Part shown: in pieces, positions 28,054-35,159 of the stretch
Position numbering within the stretch: position 1 is the first letter of the stretch
Layout of the letters: each line of letters opens with the position of its first letter
DNA from: a virus
Reading direction: 5' to 3' (one strand)
Virus record (IMG/VR): IMGVR_UViG_3300042731_009106
Span: 62,001-126,000 of that record
DNA: 64,000 nucleotides
Position numbers and translations under genes: made by a program
Notes under the pieces: model-generated
Database searches by the model: none
Seen by the model: the letters and a program-made list of their open reading frames with translations, nothing else
What the model was told of the DNA's origin: nothing

Positions 28054-28082
28054 TTGACTATATGCAAAATATATGTCATACT
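28054..28082 (+). promoter_or_regulatory. Class 1 sigma70-type promoter
   Basis: TTGACT 28054-28059, 17-bp spacer, CATACT 28077-28082. The predicted start near 28089 falls 2 nt before the ATG at 28091, which excludes the upstream ATG at 28073. Confidence 0.6.
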
Positions 28083-28090
28083 TAACAATT

Positions 28091-28627
28091 ATGAATCTTT
28101 TATACAAAACAAAAACCTATCTAGTTGGCCACATGCAATATGTTAGTGGTAGAAATTGGCGTGAAGATGTCACTCAAAAGCTAGAACCTTTAAACATTAC
28201 ATGTTTTGATCCATATAAAAAACCATTTATGAAAGACGTAGAGGAAGATGAAGCGTCTCGACAAGAAATGGAAACTTGGATGAAAACAAAACAATATGAT
28301 CGAGTAACTGAGCGCATGAAAACTGTTCGCGCATATGATTTAAATTTAGTTGATCGCTCTGACTTCATCATAGCTCATCTTGTTCCTGATGTAGCATCTT
28401 GGGGTAGTGCAGAAGAAATTGTTACAGCCGTACGTGAAAAGAAACCTGTGTTTGTTAGCATGGAAGGCGGAAAAGCTAAAACTCCTCTATGGATGCTTGG
28501 CATGTTTCCTCATAAATATATTTATAATTCTCTTGACGAAATTATTGAGATGTTGTATGCTATAGATAGTGGCGACAAACCAATAGATTCTGATCGCTGG
28601 AGATTGTTACAAAAAAAATTCAGATAA
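28091..28627 (+). CDS. Nucleoside 2-deoxyribosyltransferase-like protein
   Basis: 178 aa. The opening KTYLVGHMQYVSGRNWREDVTQKLEPLNITCFDPYKKP is the hallmark of phage and bacterial NDT-like proteins. A second motif is DLNLVDRSDFIIAHLVPDVASWGSAEEIVTA, with the Asp and Ser-x-Gly-x-x-x-Glu element. It probably exchanges bases between deoxynucleosides or hydrolyses (deoxy)nucleotides in salvage. The start at 28091 is chosen from the promoter; 28073 lies within the promoter spacer. Confidence 0.78.
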   Translation: MNLLYKTKTYLVGHMQYVSGRNWREDVTQKLEPLNITCFDPYKKPFMKDVEEDEASRQEMETWMKTKQYDRVTERMKTVRAYDLNLVDRSDFIIAHLVPDVASWGSAEEIVTAVREKKPVFVSMEGGKAKTPLWMLGMFPHKYIYNSLDEIIEMLYAIDSGDKPIDSDRWRLLQKKFR

Positions 28628-28655
28628 ACTAGAAAAACTAAAATTAAAAATTATT

Positions 28656-28727
28656 ATGATTACATTTACATTATATTCAATCGGAGCATTCTGCGTATAC
28701 TTATATTTAGGAACTAAACAAAAATAA
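28656..28727 (+). CDS. Single-span membrane micro-protein (23 aa)
   Basis: ATG at 28656 to TAA at 28725-28727, immediately before the next gene's ATG at 28729. The product is almost wholly one hydrophobic segment (TLYSIGAFCVYLYLG) with a Lys-rich tail. Gene-tight spacing supports it, but its size makes it uncertain. Similar micro-proteins occur at 31170 and 39591. Confidence 0.4.
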   Translation: MITFTLYSIGAFCVYLYLGTKQK

Positions 28728-28728
28728 A

Positions 28729-29022
28729 ATGACAACTCAATCTAATATTCCACCTCACATATCTGGTTTATTTTACCAACTTCTTGGAGAACGTAATACC
28801 AAAGTCGCAGACTTTAAGCTTTTAACCTTAAAAGGTTGTGATGATGTCATGTCAACTTCAATTCGACTAAAGGAAACCTTGCAAGACATTGCAAACATAG
28901 AAATTCAATTAGAAGCTTTGGTGGAATTCTATCCAGATCTTAATGAAAAAGGGGATCAATCAACTCCAAGCTCAGTAAATCCGGATGACAATCCAATTGG
29001 AGCTGACTCACAAATGCTTTAA
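28729..29022 (+). CDS. Hypothetical protein (97 aa)
   Basis: Unrecognised. Predicted helical in the first 70 residues with an acidic, Ser/Pro/Asn-rich tail. Its 3' end overlaps the convergent gene on the other strand by 15 nt. No terminator hairpin is seen between them. Confidence 0.6.
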   Translation: MTTQSNIPPHISGLFYQLLGERNTKVADFKLLTLKGCDDVMSTSIRLKETLQDIANIEIQLEALVEFYPDLNEKGDQSTPSSVNPDDNPIGADSQML

Positions 29023-29310
29023 TTTATTAATTAAATCTCCGTAATTATATTCGTTTATATATTGAAAACCAATTCTCTTTTTTGGTCCAACACTGACTCC
29101 TTCTTGCCTTTCTCCCTCTAGGATTAATTCTTGAACAAAGTCGTGAGCGCCATAATTTTTAATCCACTGCCAATATAAACTACGAGTTCCCTGTTTACAT
29201 CTTATTATATTTTCTGCTTCAAGAAAAACTTGAGCATACAAAGTTACATCTCTAAAACAATGTACTGAGCTAGGTGGTTCAGTCAACACCGAATCATAAA
29301 TTATAACCAT
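29008..29310 (-). CDS. Hypothetical protein (100 aa)
   Basis: Unrecognised single-gene minus-strand unit with its own class 2 element 5 nt upstream. Mixed charge, Tyr/Trp-containing middle (RSLYWQWIKNYGAHDFV), no membrane segment. It is convergent with the 28729 gene and divergent from the 29328 gene. Confidence 0.55.
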   Translation of the reverse strand: MVIIYDSVLTEPPSSVHCFRDVTLYAQVFLEAENIIRCKQGTRSLYWQWIKNYGAHDFVQELILEGERQEGVSVGPKKRIGFQYINEYNYGDLINKLKHL

Positions 29311-29315
29311 AAATT

Positions 29316-29324
29316 ATTATACAC
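29316..29324 (-). promoter_or_regulatory. Class 2 promoter element (minus strand)
   Basis: Read on the minus strand: GTG-TATAAT, then 5 nt to the ATG ending at 29310. On the plus strand the same 17-bp gap contains TATTAT 7-8 nt before the ATG at 29328, so this short intergenic region may serve both directions. Confidence 0.55.
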
Positions 29325-29327
29325 ATT

Positions 29328-29606
29328 ATGTTAGAAGACAATCAAAAAGAAAAAGTTAACTCTTGGAAAGAACGTGAATTAGGAGCCTTCTGGACTCAGG
29401 ATAGCAAAAAAGGTAAGTATTTATCTGGCTCGGTTGACTTGGCCAAGCTTACAGGTGATGGCAAAATGCGCGTGGTCATGTTTCCAAATAGCAACAAAGA
29501 AAATGACAATCAGCCTGACTATATTTTATATGTTTCAAAGGATGCTCAGCCTCAAGCTAGCAATGGTGAAACAAAAAAAGCAGAAATTCCAGAAACTTTA
29601 GTGTAA
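29328..29606 (+). CDS. Hypothetical protein, DUF736-like appearance (92 aa)
   Basis: The segment LGAFWTQDSKKGKYLSGSV followed by a strand-turn-strand and PDYILYVSKD resembles small phage/plasmid proteins of the DUF736 kind, whose role is unknown. The tail is Ala/Lys/Glu-rich. It ends GTG TAA, which reads as a class 2-like element 9 nt before the next ATG; this could be coincidence. Confidence 0.55.
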   Translation: MLEDNQKEKVNSWKERELGAFWTQDSKKGKYLSGSVDLAKLTGDGKMRVVMFPNSNKENDNQPDYILYVSKDAQPQASNGETKKAEIPETLV

Positions 29607-29618
29607 TTTAATGCACAA

Positions 29619-30731
29619 ATGAATGTTCAATACGGATTAATTAGTACCTCAGAACTCCTTAAAGAGAGGGATCCAGATAGTTCTTATACCTTTTCAGGTA
29701 TAACTGTCAGAAATTTTAACGCCGCCAAAGAAAGCTCAGGAATCGAAGGAGCTTTATCTGAACTCTCTAATCGTATTCATCATAATTTGCGATTAACCGA
29801 AAATATCATTGAGTTCTTACCGAAAGTTAAAATCACTCATTACCGTATTAGTAATTCTTTGTTCAGTATACTTTCAGATTTCTCGGATGGTGTTGCTGTT
29901 ACAATTCAGGATCTCCCTGACTCTCAAGAAATTATTGCTAAAATACGAGAAATAGGATTTCTTGCTAGACAAAACAATATCACATTATCTGTCTATCCAG
30001 ATTCAACTACTAGTTTGACAAGCACTGACGAGCAAGCTATCGACAGAGCTGTTAAAGAACTTAATTTTCATAGCTGGTTTCTTGATACTGCTGGATTTCC
30101 CTCAAATCCATCTAGCCCAATTATCATAAAGCCTTTTGCGCAACCTAGCTCTAGTAGTCATGAAGCAGCAGTTGAGTTTGTAAAAAGTTTTTACGAAAGC
30201 TATAAAAAACTTGATAGAGAAACTCAAAGTAGAATAGTAATACAGAATGAAGATGAAGGTTTTTGGAATGCGATTAATTTATTTAAATATTTTCATGTTT
30301 ATTTAAACGAAAAATTCAAAGAAGGCATGGTATTAAGTTACCACAACTATGCCGATCAAATGAATCCGGGCATGTTGGGTTCTGATGCCGTTTCGATTGA
30401 TGTTAATGTTGGAGCTTTTCATGAAACTTGGAAAGGTGTTGTGCCGATTTTCTTATGGTCAGAAAAAGATCGTGGGAATCCACAAGTTTCATCAGAATAT
30501 CTATCTGAACCAATTCCAGATTTTAATTATCAAATTAAATGGGAATGCGATGTGAGAAAAAGGGATAAGGCTATTGTTAAATTTACAATGCCTGAGGACG
30601 AAGATAAAGTTACTGAAGAAGTCATAATGACTATAACTAAAAATAAATACAAAAGGTCTAGCGACGCATCAAAAGCCTTTAATGCACTATATGACAAATC
30701 CTCCAATGCCCAATCGCCAAACCAAATATAA
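29619..30731 (+). CDS. uvdE: UV-damage endonuclease (UvdE-like)
   Basis: 370 aa, TIM-barrel UVDE family (PF03851) by order of motifs. N-terminal QYGLIS; HHNLRLTENIIEFLPK; then VKITHYRISNSLF; a metal-site strand VIQNEDEGFWNAINLF in place of the family's lviENDD; and VLSYHNYADQMNPG for the His-containing strand. It nicks DNA 5' of UV photoproducts, a light-damage repair step suited to sunlit waters. Several family residues are changed, so divergence is substantial. The C-terminal 70 residues are Lys/Glu-rich. Confidence 0.75.
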   Translation: MNVQYGLISTSELLKERDPDSSYTFSGITVRNFNAAKESSGIEGALSELSNRIHHNLRLTENIIEFLPKVKITHYRISNSLFSILSDFSDGVAVTIQDLPDSQEIIAKIREIGFLARQNNITLSVYPDSTTSLTSTDEQAIDRAVKELNFHSWFLDTAGFPSNPSSPIIIKPFAQPSSSSHEAAVEFVKSFYESYKKLDRETQSRIVIQNEDEGFWNAINLFKYFHVYLNEKFKEGMVLSYHNYADQMNPGMLGSDAVSIDVNVGAFHETWKGVVPIFLWSEKDRGNPQVSSEYLSEPIPDFNYQIKWECDVRKRDKAIVKFTMPEDEDKVTEEVIMTITKNKYKRSSDASKAFNALYDKSSNAQSPNQI

Positions 30732-31185
30732 AACTCTATTTTCAGAATTAGCTGAATCCAAAGGTTACAAGATTCTTGAGCCTAGTTTTTCTGAAAAGAA
30801 GGCTAATATAGATTTAAAACTCGAAGGTCATATTGGTGGCAAAAAAACAATTGTTTCCATCGACATTAAAAAAAGTAACCAACACTCAAATCAATGGGTC
30901 TACATAGAATTTGACAATTCCAAAGGCGGTAAAGGATGGATTTATGGAAAATGTCAATTTGTTGTTTTTGAAACAAAGAAAAGCTTTATTTTTGTTCCAC
31001 GAAAAAAACTTCTCACTTGGTTAACTTCCTCTCAAACTATTCGTTTTGACTTGCCTTATGTTGATAAGCCTTGGAATTCTAAATATAGATTATTTCGCAG
31101 AAAAAATACACTTGAAACTATCACGCAAATTAAAGTAAGTGACTTACTAAGCATCGAGGGTCATCAAGTATGGCAGAAGCTTTAA
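30691..31185 (+). CDS. PD-(D/E)XK-like nuclease
   Basis: About 164 aa. TKYKTLFSELAESKGYKI at the start, then DLKLEG...VSIDIKKSN, WVYIEFDN, GKCQFVVFETKKSFIFVPRKKLLTWL. This matches small phage nucleases with an acidic-Asp-x-Lys core. The start is ambiguous: ATGs at 30682, 30691 and 30706 all lie inside the uvdE end. The middle one is given. Confidence 0.62.
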   Translation: MTNPPMPNRQTKYKTLFSELAESKGYKILEPSFSEKKANIDLKLEGHIGGKKTIVSIDIKKSNQHSNQWVYIEFDNSKGGKGWIYGKCQFVVFETKKSFIFVPRKKLLTWLTSSQTIRFDLPYVDKPWNSKYRLFRRKNTLETITQIKVSDLLSIEGHQVWQKL

Positions 31186-31328
31186 AAATAATATTTGAAA
31201 ATTTTTGGACTTTTTCTGGTACTCTAGTTATAATATTAGTAATTGGACATTCATTAGCTTTACCTTTTTATTGGTACTATAAAATTAAACAAAATAAATT
31301 AAATAAATCTATCTGGAATCATCAATGA
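31170..31328 (+). CDS. Small membrane protein (52 aa)
   Basis: ATG at 31170 to TGA at 31326-31328. One long hydrophobic helix (residues about 12-35: FWTFSGTLVIILVIGHSLAL) with a basic C-terminal tail. It overlaps the previous gene by 16 nt and the next by 4 nt (ATGA), the packing typical of real genes here. Function unknown. Confidence 0.55.
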   Translation: MAEALKIIFENFWTFSGTLVIILVIGHSLALPFYWYYKIKQNKLNKSIWNHQ

Positions 31329-31474
31329 AACCTAATAATTCTTGCAGTAAAGGCAAATGCCCAGCTCCAAAAATTCAAAACAAACATCGCAATGGAAAAG
31401 GTGACAAGCCTCGCCCATTCGAAAAAAAACAGTATGATAAAAACTATGAATCAATTAATTGGAAAAAAAGATAA
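31325..31474 (+). CDS. Small basic Cys-containing protein (49 aa)
   Basis: ATG at 31325, TAA at 31472-31474. Very Lys/Asn/Pro-rich, with Cys at residues 7 and 12 (C-x4-C) and no hydrophobic stretch. Overlaps both neighbours. Could bind nucleic acid; no family recognised. Confidence 0.45.
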   Translation: MKPNNSCSKGKCPAPKIQNKHRNGKGDKPRPFEKKQYDKNYESINWKKR

Positions 31475-31652
31475 GCAAACATTTTATGTAGTCACTCGCA
31501 ACGGTCGTAGAGCTTGGCCTAAAGACTACTGGACTATTCAAGAAGCTCAAAATCATGCCCAAAAACTTATTCAAAGTTTAAAAAATTATAAAGATCCAGA
31601 TTACAAAAAAGTAGTAATCATGGAAACAGAAGATCCAGAATCTATTACTTAA
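31446..31652 (+). CDS. Hypothetical protein (68 aa)
   Basis: Start chosen at ATG 31446 (MNQLIGKKDKQTFYVVTRN); the frame is open further upstream, but that part overlaps two other genes. YVVTRNGRRAWPKDYWTIQEAQNHAQKL reads as a short beta-beta-alpha module like small phage proteins that display a modified TIGR-type fold. Function unknown. It ends 3 nt before the next promoter. Confidence 0.5.
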   Translation: MNQLIGKKDKQTFYVVTRNGRRAWPKDYWTIQEAQNHAQKLIQSLKNYKDPDYKKVVIMETEDPESIT

Positions 31653-31655
31653 TAC

Positions 31656-31684
31656 TTGACAATATAATTTCTATATAGTATAAT
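31656..31684 (+). promoter_or_regulatory. Perfect sigma70 consensus promoter overlapping a start codon
   Basis: TTGACA 31656-31661, 17-bp spacer, TATAAT 31679-31684: an exact consensus. The annotated ATG of the deaminase (31683) lies within the TATAAT box, so the transcript would begin inside the gene. Confidence 0.65.
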
Positions 31685-32111
31685 GGCTTCACAATCTAAA
31701 TTAGATGAAGCTTATCTTAAAATCTGTAATACATGGTCTCAACTTTCCCATGCTAGACGTAAGAAAGTTGGATGTATAATAGTAAAAGATGGAGCAATTA
31801 TATCTGATGGATACAATGGCACACCGAAAGGGTTTGACAATGATTGTGAAATAACATATAATGGAAAACTTAAAACAAAAGATGAAGTCTTACATGCTGA
31901 AAGTAATGCTATTACAAAACTCGCCAAGTCTACGCAGACTAGCATTGGGGCGACAATGTATATTACAATTTCACCTTGTGTAGAATGCTCAAAACTAATT
32001 ATTCAATCAGGAATATCTAGAGTGGTATACAAAGACTTTTATCGTGACGATAGAGGAATCCAATTATTAAAACAAGCTAATATAGAAGTACAAAAATATG
32101 AATACAGATAA
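31683..32111 (+). CDS. dCMP deaminase
   Basis: 142 aa. Zinc-dependent deaminase motifs: HAESNAI (catalytic Glu, zinc His) at about 76-82 and SPCVECSKLII with two zinc Cys at about 100-110. The N-terminus KKVGCIIVKDG and DGYNGTPKGFDN are typical of deoxycytidylate deaminase. It makes dUMP for dTMP synthesis. The ATG sits in the -10 box of a strong promoter; no convincing in-frame start lies downstream before the first conserved strand, so the start is kept with that caveat. Confidence 0.9.
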   Translation: MASQSKLDEAYLKICNTWSQLSHARRKKVGCIIVKDGAIISDGYNGTPKGFDNDCEITYNGKLKTKDEVLHAESNAITKLAKSTQTSIGATMYITISPCVECSKLIIQSGISRVVYKDFYRDDRGIQLLKQANIEVQKYEYR

Positions 32112-32313
32112 ACTAACATCAGTTATTAATTATACATTAAATAAATTTTGCCCAATAGTGGTAATTACATTTCTTGCCTTCCTCAAGATGGGTTTTGAAA
32201 CTTGGGAGCCATATGTAATAGTAGGACTTGTTCTTTTTGCTATGAATTTTCACTACAAAGTAGGATACAGTGTTGCAATTTGTGAAGAAAGGGGGCTACT
32301 AGATGATGAGTAA
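32098..32313 (+). CDS. Small membrane protein (71 aa)
   Basis: Two hydrophobic helices at about residues 18-32 and 38-55, and an acidic C-terminus. It overlaps the deaminase by 14 nt and the next gene by 11 nt. No family recognised. Confidence 0.6.
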   Translation: MNTDKLTSVINYTLNKFCPIVVITFLAFLKMGFETWEPYVIVGLVLFAMNFHYKVGYSVAICEERGLLDDE

Positions 32314-32557
32314 TTTATCATTTGCGAAGAAGATAAAATCAAAGCTTAGTTGTTTATTTTGTAAAAGATATTATATTGTTTACAAAAATTCGAATGGCAA
32401 AATAAAAACATACCAAGTTGGAAACATAAATCTTTTCAATTCTTTTGGTAATAAATCATCCAACAGAGATAATGTTGGATTCAAAGCTTATTGTTTTGGT
32501 AGGCAAGAGGTTAGATCATTTAGGCATGATCGTATTATCTCAATTACAAAAAAATAA
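32303..32557 (+). CDS. WYL-like small protein (84 aa)
   Basis: YYIVYKNSNGKIKTYQV and then FKAYCFGRQEVRSFRHDRIISI closely resemble the beta-strand core of WYL domains, which normally end in an AYC...R-x-F-R-x-D-R-I segment. Here the domain stands alone, without the usual N-terminal helix-turn-helix. WYL domains sense ligands or nucleic acid in defence and DNA-repair regulators. Similarity is judged by eye. Confidence 0.5.
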   Translation: MMSNLSFAKKIKSKLSCLFCKRYYIVYKNSNGKIKTYQVGNINLFNSFGNKSSNRDNVGFKAYCFGRQEVRSFRHDRIISITKK

Positions 32558-32560
32558 ATT

Positions 32561-33097
32561 TTGTATTTTTTATTTGAAATTGCCCTCATTGGGTGTATAA
32601 TATATCTCAGTTATACAATATTTTTATTAAAGAAAAACCAACTTAACGCCGATTCATTAGAAAAAGAAAACGAATTCCTAAAGAATCAATTTAACCAATC
32701 TCAAGAATATCTCAGTAAACAGCAAAAATCTATAGAAGATTATCGCCAAGAATTAGAATATAAAGAAAAACTCCTAATTGAAACTAATCAAACTTTAGAA
32801 CAAAAACTTGCTGAAGAGACTGACAAACTTAAAAAACTAACACATCAAAAAAAGAGTAGCGAAGTCCGCCTTGGTCATATTGCGGAAACCTTAGCTCCCT
32901 TTTTAGATCAGTTTGATTTTGAACCCGAACAGTGTAGCTTCCTTGGTCAACCAATTGACTATATTTCATTTGGAGACGATGTCGTTACCTTTATCGAAGT
33001 AAAGAGCGGTAAGAGTCAATTAAACTCAAAACAACGACATATTAGAGATTTAGTCAAGAACAACTGTGTGGAATGGAAAGAAATTAGAATACAGTAA
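32561..33097 (+). CDS. Membrane-anchored Holliday-junction-resolvase-related nuclease
   Basis: 178 aa, TTG start. One N-terminal hydrophobic segment (about 3-23), a coiled coil (about 28-100), then a nuclease-like domain: SSEVRLGHIAETLAPFL, FLGQPIDYISFG, TFIEVKSGKSQLNSKQRHIRDLV (PF10107 type, E-V-K core). The combination of TM, coiled coil and resolvase-like domain is the normal architecture of that family. Role in DNA end or junction processing is presumed. Confidence 0.75.
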   Translation: MYFLFEIALIGCIIYLSYTIFLLKKNQLNADSLEKENEFLKNQFNQSQEYLSKQQKSIEDYRQELEYKEKLLIETNQTLEQKLAEETDKLKKLTHQKKSSEVRLGHIAETLAPFLDQFDFEPEQCSFLGQPIDYISFGDDVVTFIEVKSGKSQLNSKQRHIRDLVKNNCVEWKEIRIQ

Positions 33098-33117
33098 ATT
33101 TTAACCCATAAATTATT

Positions 33118-33762
33118 ATGAAACTAAAACTAACATCATTATTAGTAGCCCTTGGGCTCCTTACTAACGCCGCATTTGCGGGAAATTCAGCTAAAATCGG
33201 ATACGCTTCTGACTTCTTTTATAGAGGAGCTCAAAAGTCTCTAGAGTCTGTTCAAGCAGCGCTTGATTTAGAGTCTTCAGTTCTTGGTCTTAATGGCAGC
33301 CTACATGCATGCACTAATCAATCAGTTGATGAAGGTGTTGACAGCTATCGTTTTGCTGCTGGCTTAGGTGCTTCTTTGGGAGATTTGCTTGCCGTTTATG
33401 GCGGATTTAATCATTTTGAAGATGTTGCTGGTGAAGCTTTATCTGAAATTGAGTTGAGAGCATCTGTTGATATGCTTGGTAATCCAAGTGTTTCAGCGTA
33501 TCGTGATTTAGATGATGATCTATACACATTTGAAGGCTCTTTGTCTCATTCAATTAATGTGTCAATTGCTGATCTTGAAGTTCGTGGTTCTTTAGGCAAT
33601 ACAGATGTTACTGCTTCCAATAATCGCACTTACTACTCTGTTGGTGCTGGTTTAAGTAGAGCTCTTGGCGGAGCTACTGTTGGAGCTTCTGTAGATCTTG
33701 TGGATTCTGACGACATCGAGCGTGAGTTTGTGTTTGGCACAGCTCTTACTTTTAATTTCTAA
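33118..33762 (+). CDS. Outer-membrane beta-barrel protein
   Basis: 214 aa. Sec signal peptide with cleavage predicted after AAFA (residue about 21). The mature part is a series of alternating amphipathic strands with Gly and aromatic girdles (YASDFFYRGA, YRFAAGLGASLG, YYSVGAGLSRALG) and ends in Phe (TALTFNF), the BAM-recognition signature. It should insert in the host outer membrane, so the host is Gram-negative. Lambda Lom is a precedent for phage barrels. It may alter surface receptors or permeability. Confidence 0.78.
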   Translation: MKLKLTSLLVALGLLTNAAFAGNSAKIGYASDFFYRGAQKSLESVQAALDLESSVLGLNGSLHACTNQSVDEGVDSYRFAAGLGASLGDLLAVYGGFNHFEDVAGEALSEIELRASVDMLGNPSVSAYRDLDDDLYTFEGSLSHSINVSIADLEVRGSLGNTDVTASNNRTYYSVGAGLSRALGGATVGASVDLVDSDDIEREFVFGTALTFNF

Positions 33763-33785
33763 TTTTAATCTAAAATAGATATAAT

Positions 33786-34025
33786 ATGAAAGAAACACTA
33801 AAAACAATCAGTGGAGCAGTAAAAGGTATTGCTGCTACATTACTTAGCGTTCTTGGCCTACTAGTAGTAGTTCAAGCTGTATTCGGAGCTTCTGCTCCTG
33901 TCAATGTCATCGGCAACCTCCAAGGTCTTCTTGGTGGATTTGTCGGAGCGGGTGCTAATTTCACTTCTTTTGTGACTTTAGTATTGGTGGTTGCTCTTGT
34001 AGTTAAGCTTACTGACAAAGATTAA
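33786..34025 (+). CDS. Small two-span membrane protein (79 aa)
   Basis: Hydrophobic segments at about 12-33 and 60-75, separated by a Gly/Ala/Asn-rich loop (NVIGNLQGLLGGFVGAGANF). No signal peptide cleavage site. It could be a virion-inserted membrane protein or a holin-like protein; neither is proven. It is followed by a strong terminator hairpin. Confidence 0.6.
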   Translation: MKETLKTISGAVKGIAATLLSVLGLLVVVQAVFGASAPVNVIGNLQGLLGGFVGAGANFTSFVTLVLVVALVVKLTDKD

Positions 34026-34052
34026 TTACATTATGCTCGGTCAAGATTTTTC

Positions 34053-34081
34053 TTGACTTTATTAAGGGGAGCGGCTATAAT
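34053..34081 (+). promoter_or_regulatory. Class 1 sigma70-type promoter for the methyltransferase
   Basis: TTGACT 34053-34058, 17-bp spacer, TATAAT 34076-34081. The predicted start near 34088 gives a leader of about 13 nt to the ATG at 34101. The -10 box forms the loop and upper stem of the terminator hairpin. Confidence 0.75.
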
Positions 34082-34100
34082 AGCCGTTCCTCTTTTTTTT
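34064..34100 (+). terminator. Intrinsic terminator containing a promoter -10 box
   Basis: A stem of about 13-14 bp (one arm ending GCGGCTA, the other starting TAGCCG; two G-U pairs) with a 3-nt TAA loop at 34078-34080, followed by eight T. It should end the transcript of the small membrane protein. Confidence 0.82.
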
Positions 34101-35159
34101 ATGAAAGTATTATCTTTATTTGCTAATGTTGGGCTTGGAGAATTTTATTTCAAGTCTGCTGGTTTTAATGTGGTTGTAGCTAACGAACTACTTAGTGATC
34201 GTGTAGAGTTTTACAAAAAACTATACCCAGACACTAATAAAGTCATTGGTGGAGATATAGCCAAAGATTCAATCAGAGATCAAATTGTAGACGCTTGCAA
34301 TGAATTTGGTCCAATAGATTTAGTTATCGCTACCCCACCTTGTCAGGGTATGAGTGTAGCCAATGCTCTCAAAAAGCCTGACGATGACAGGAATAAGCTG
34401 GTAGTCTATGCTCTTGATATTTTTGATAGGATAGGAGCGAAGTATATGTTGATTGAAAATGTGCCACAGATGGCCAAAACTTTTATCAATCACAAAGGCT
34501 CAGCAGTAAACATTATTGATTACATTAATCAATCCATACCATCAAATTATAAATGCATATGCAAAACATTGAATGCTAAACATTTAGGCTCACCTCAATC
34601 CAGAAGACGCTCGATATCATTAATTTCACCTAATGGTTCTTGGTCTCACCCCGAAGAAAATCAAAAAATTAAATCCTTGAGAGATGCGATTGGACATTTA
34701 CCATCACTATCGAATGGAGAGCATTCTAATTTACCTTGGCATTTTGCATCTAACCACAACCCCAATCATGTGAAATGGATGTCTGCCACACCAGAAGGTG
34801 AAACTGCATTCAATAACAAGATAGATTATCCACAAAAAGATGGCCGCAAAATCAAAGGTTTCATGACAACATATAAGCGGATGTTCTGGGATCAGCCAGC
34901 ACCAACAGTAACAATGGCTAATGGCTCTATTTCTAGTCAAAATAATGTTCACCCGAAAGATCCCAGAGTCTTAACTATTCGAGAATTGCTCTGTGTTTGT
35001 GGGTTGCCAGAAAATGCATTTGATAAATTCGCAAACTTACAAACTGATGGAACATACAAGTATGACTATAGTCCCAACTTCATCCGCAAAGTAATTGGTG
35101 AATTATTTCTACCAAGAATGTCGCTATCTATACTAAATAATTTAAATGAAACAAACTAA
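34101..35159 (+). CDS. dcm: DNA (cytosine-5) methyltransferase
   Basis: 352 aa. Motif I VLSLFANVGLGEF, motif IV TPPCQGMS with the catalytic Cys at about residue 78, motif VI IENVP, motif VIII QSRRRSIS, motif IX LTIRELLC and motif X near the end. This is a full m5C methyltransferase. No cognate restriction endonuclease is adjacent, so it likely protects phage DNA or alters expression. The frame opens upstream at 34053, but that part is the promoter; the ATG at 34101 begins right at motif I. Confidence 0.92.
   Translation: MKVLSLFANVGLGEFYFKSAGFNVVVANELLSDRVEFYKKLYPDTNKVIGGDIAKDSIRDQIVDACNEFGPIDLVIATPPCQGMSVANALKKPDDDRNKLVVYALDIFDRIGAKYMLIENVPQMAKTFINHKGSAVNIIDYINQSIPSNYKCICKTLNAKHLGSPQSRRRSISLISPNGSWSHPEENQKIKSLRDAIGHLPSLSNGEHSNLPWHFASNHNPNHVKWMSATPEGETAFNNKIDYPQKDGRKIKGFMTTYKRMFWDQPAPTVTMANGSISSQNNVHPKDPRVLTIRELLCVCGLPENAFDKFANLQTDGTYKYDYSPNFIRKVIGELFLPRMSLSILNNLNETN

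Noticed and set aside
28073-28090. ATG at 28073 as the start of the deoxyribosyltransferase-like gene
   Set aside because: It lies in the spacer of a sigma70-type promoter; the ATG at 28091 is next to the predicted transcript start.
29604-29618. GTG-TAATTT before the UvdE-like gene as a class 2 promoter
   Set aside because: It coincides with the final GTG TAA codons of the previous gene and lies 9 nt from the ATG; coincidence cannot be excluded.
34053-34100. Upstream TTG extension of the cytosine methyltransferase
   Set aside because: This stretch is the promoter and terminator; motif I starts directly after the ATG at 34101.
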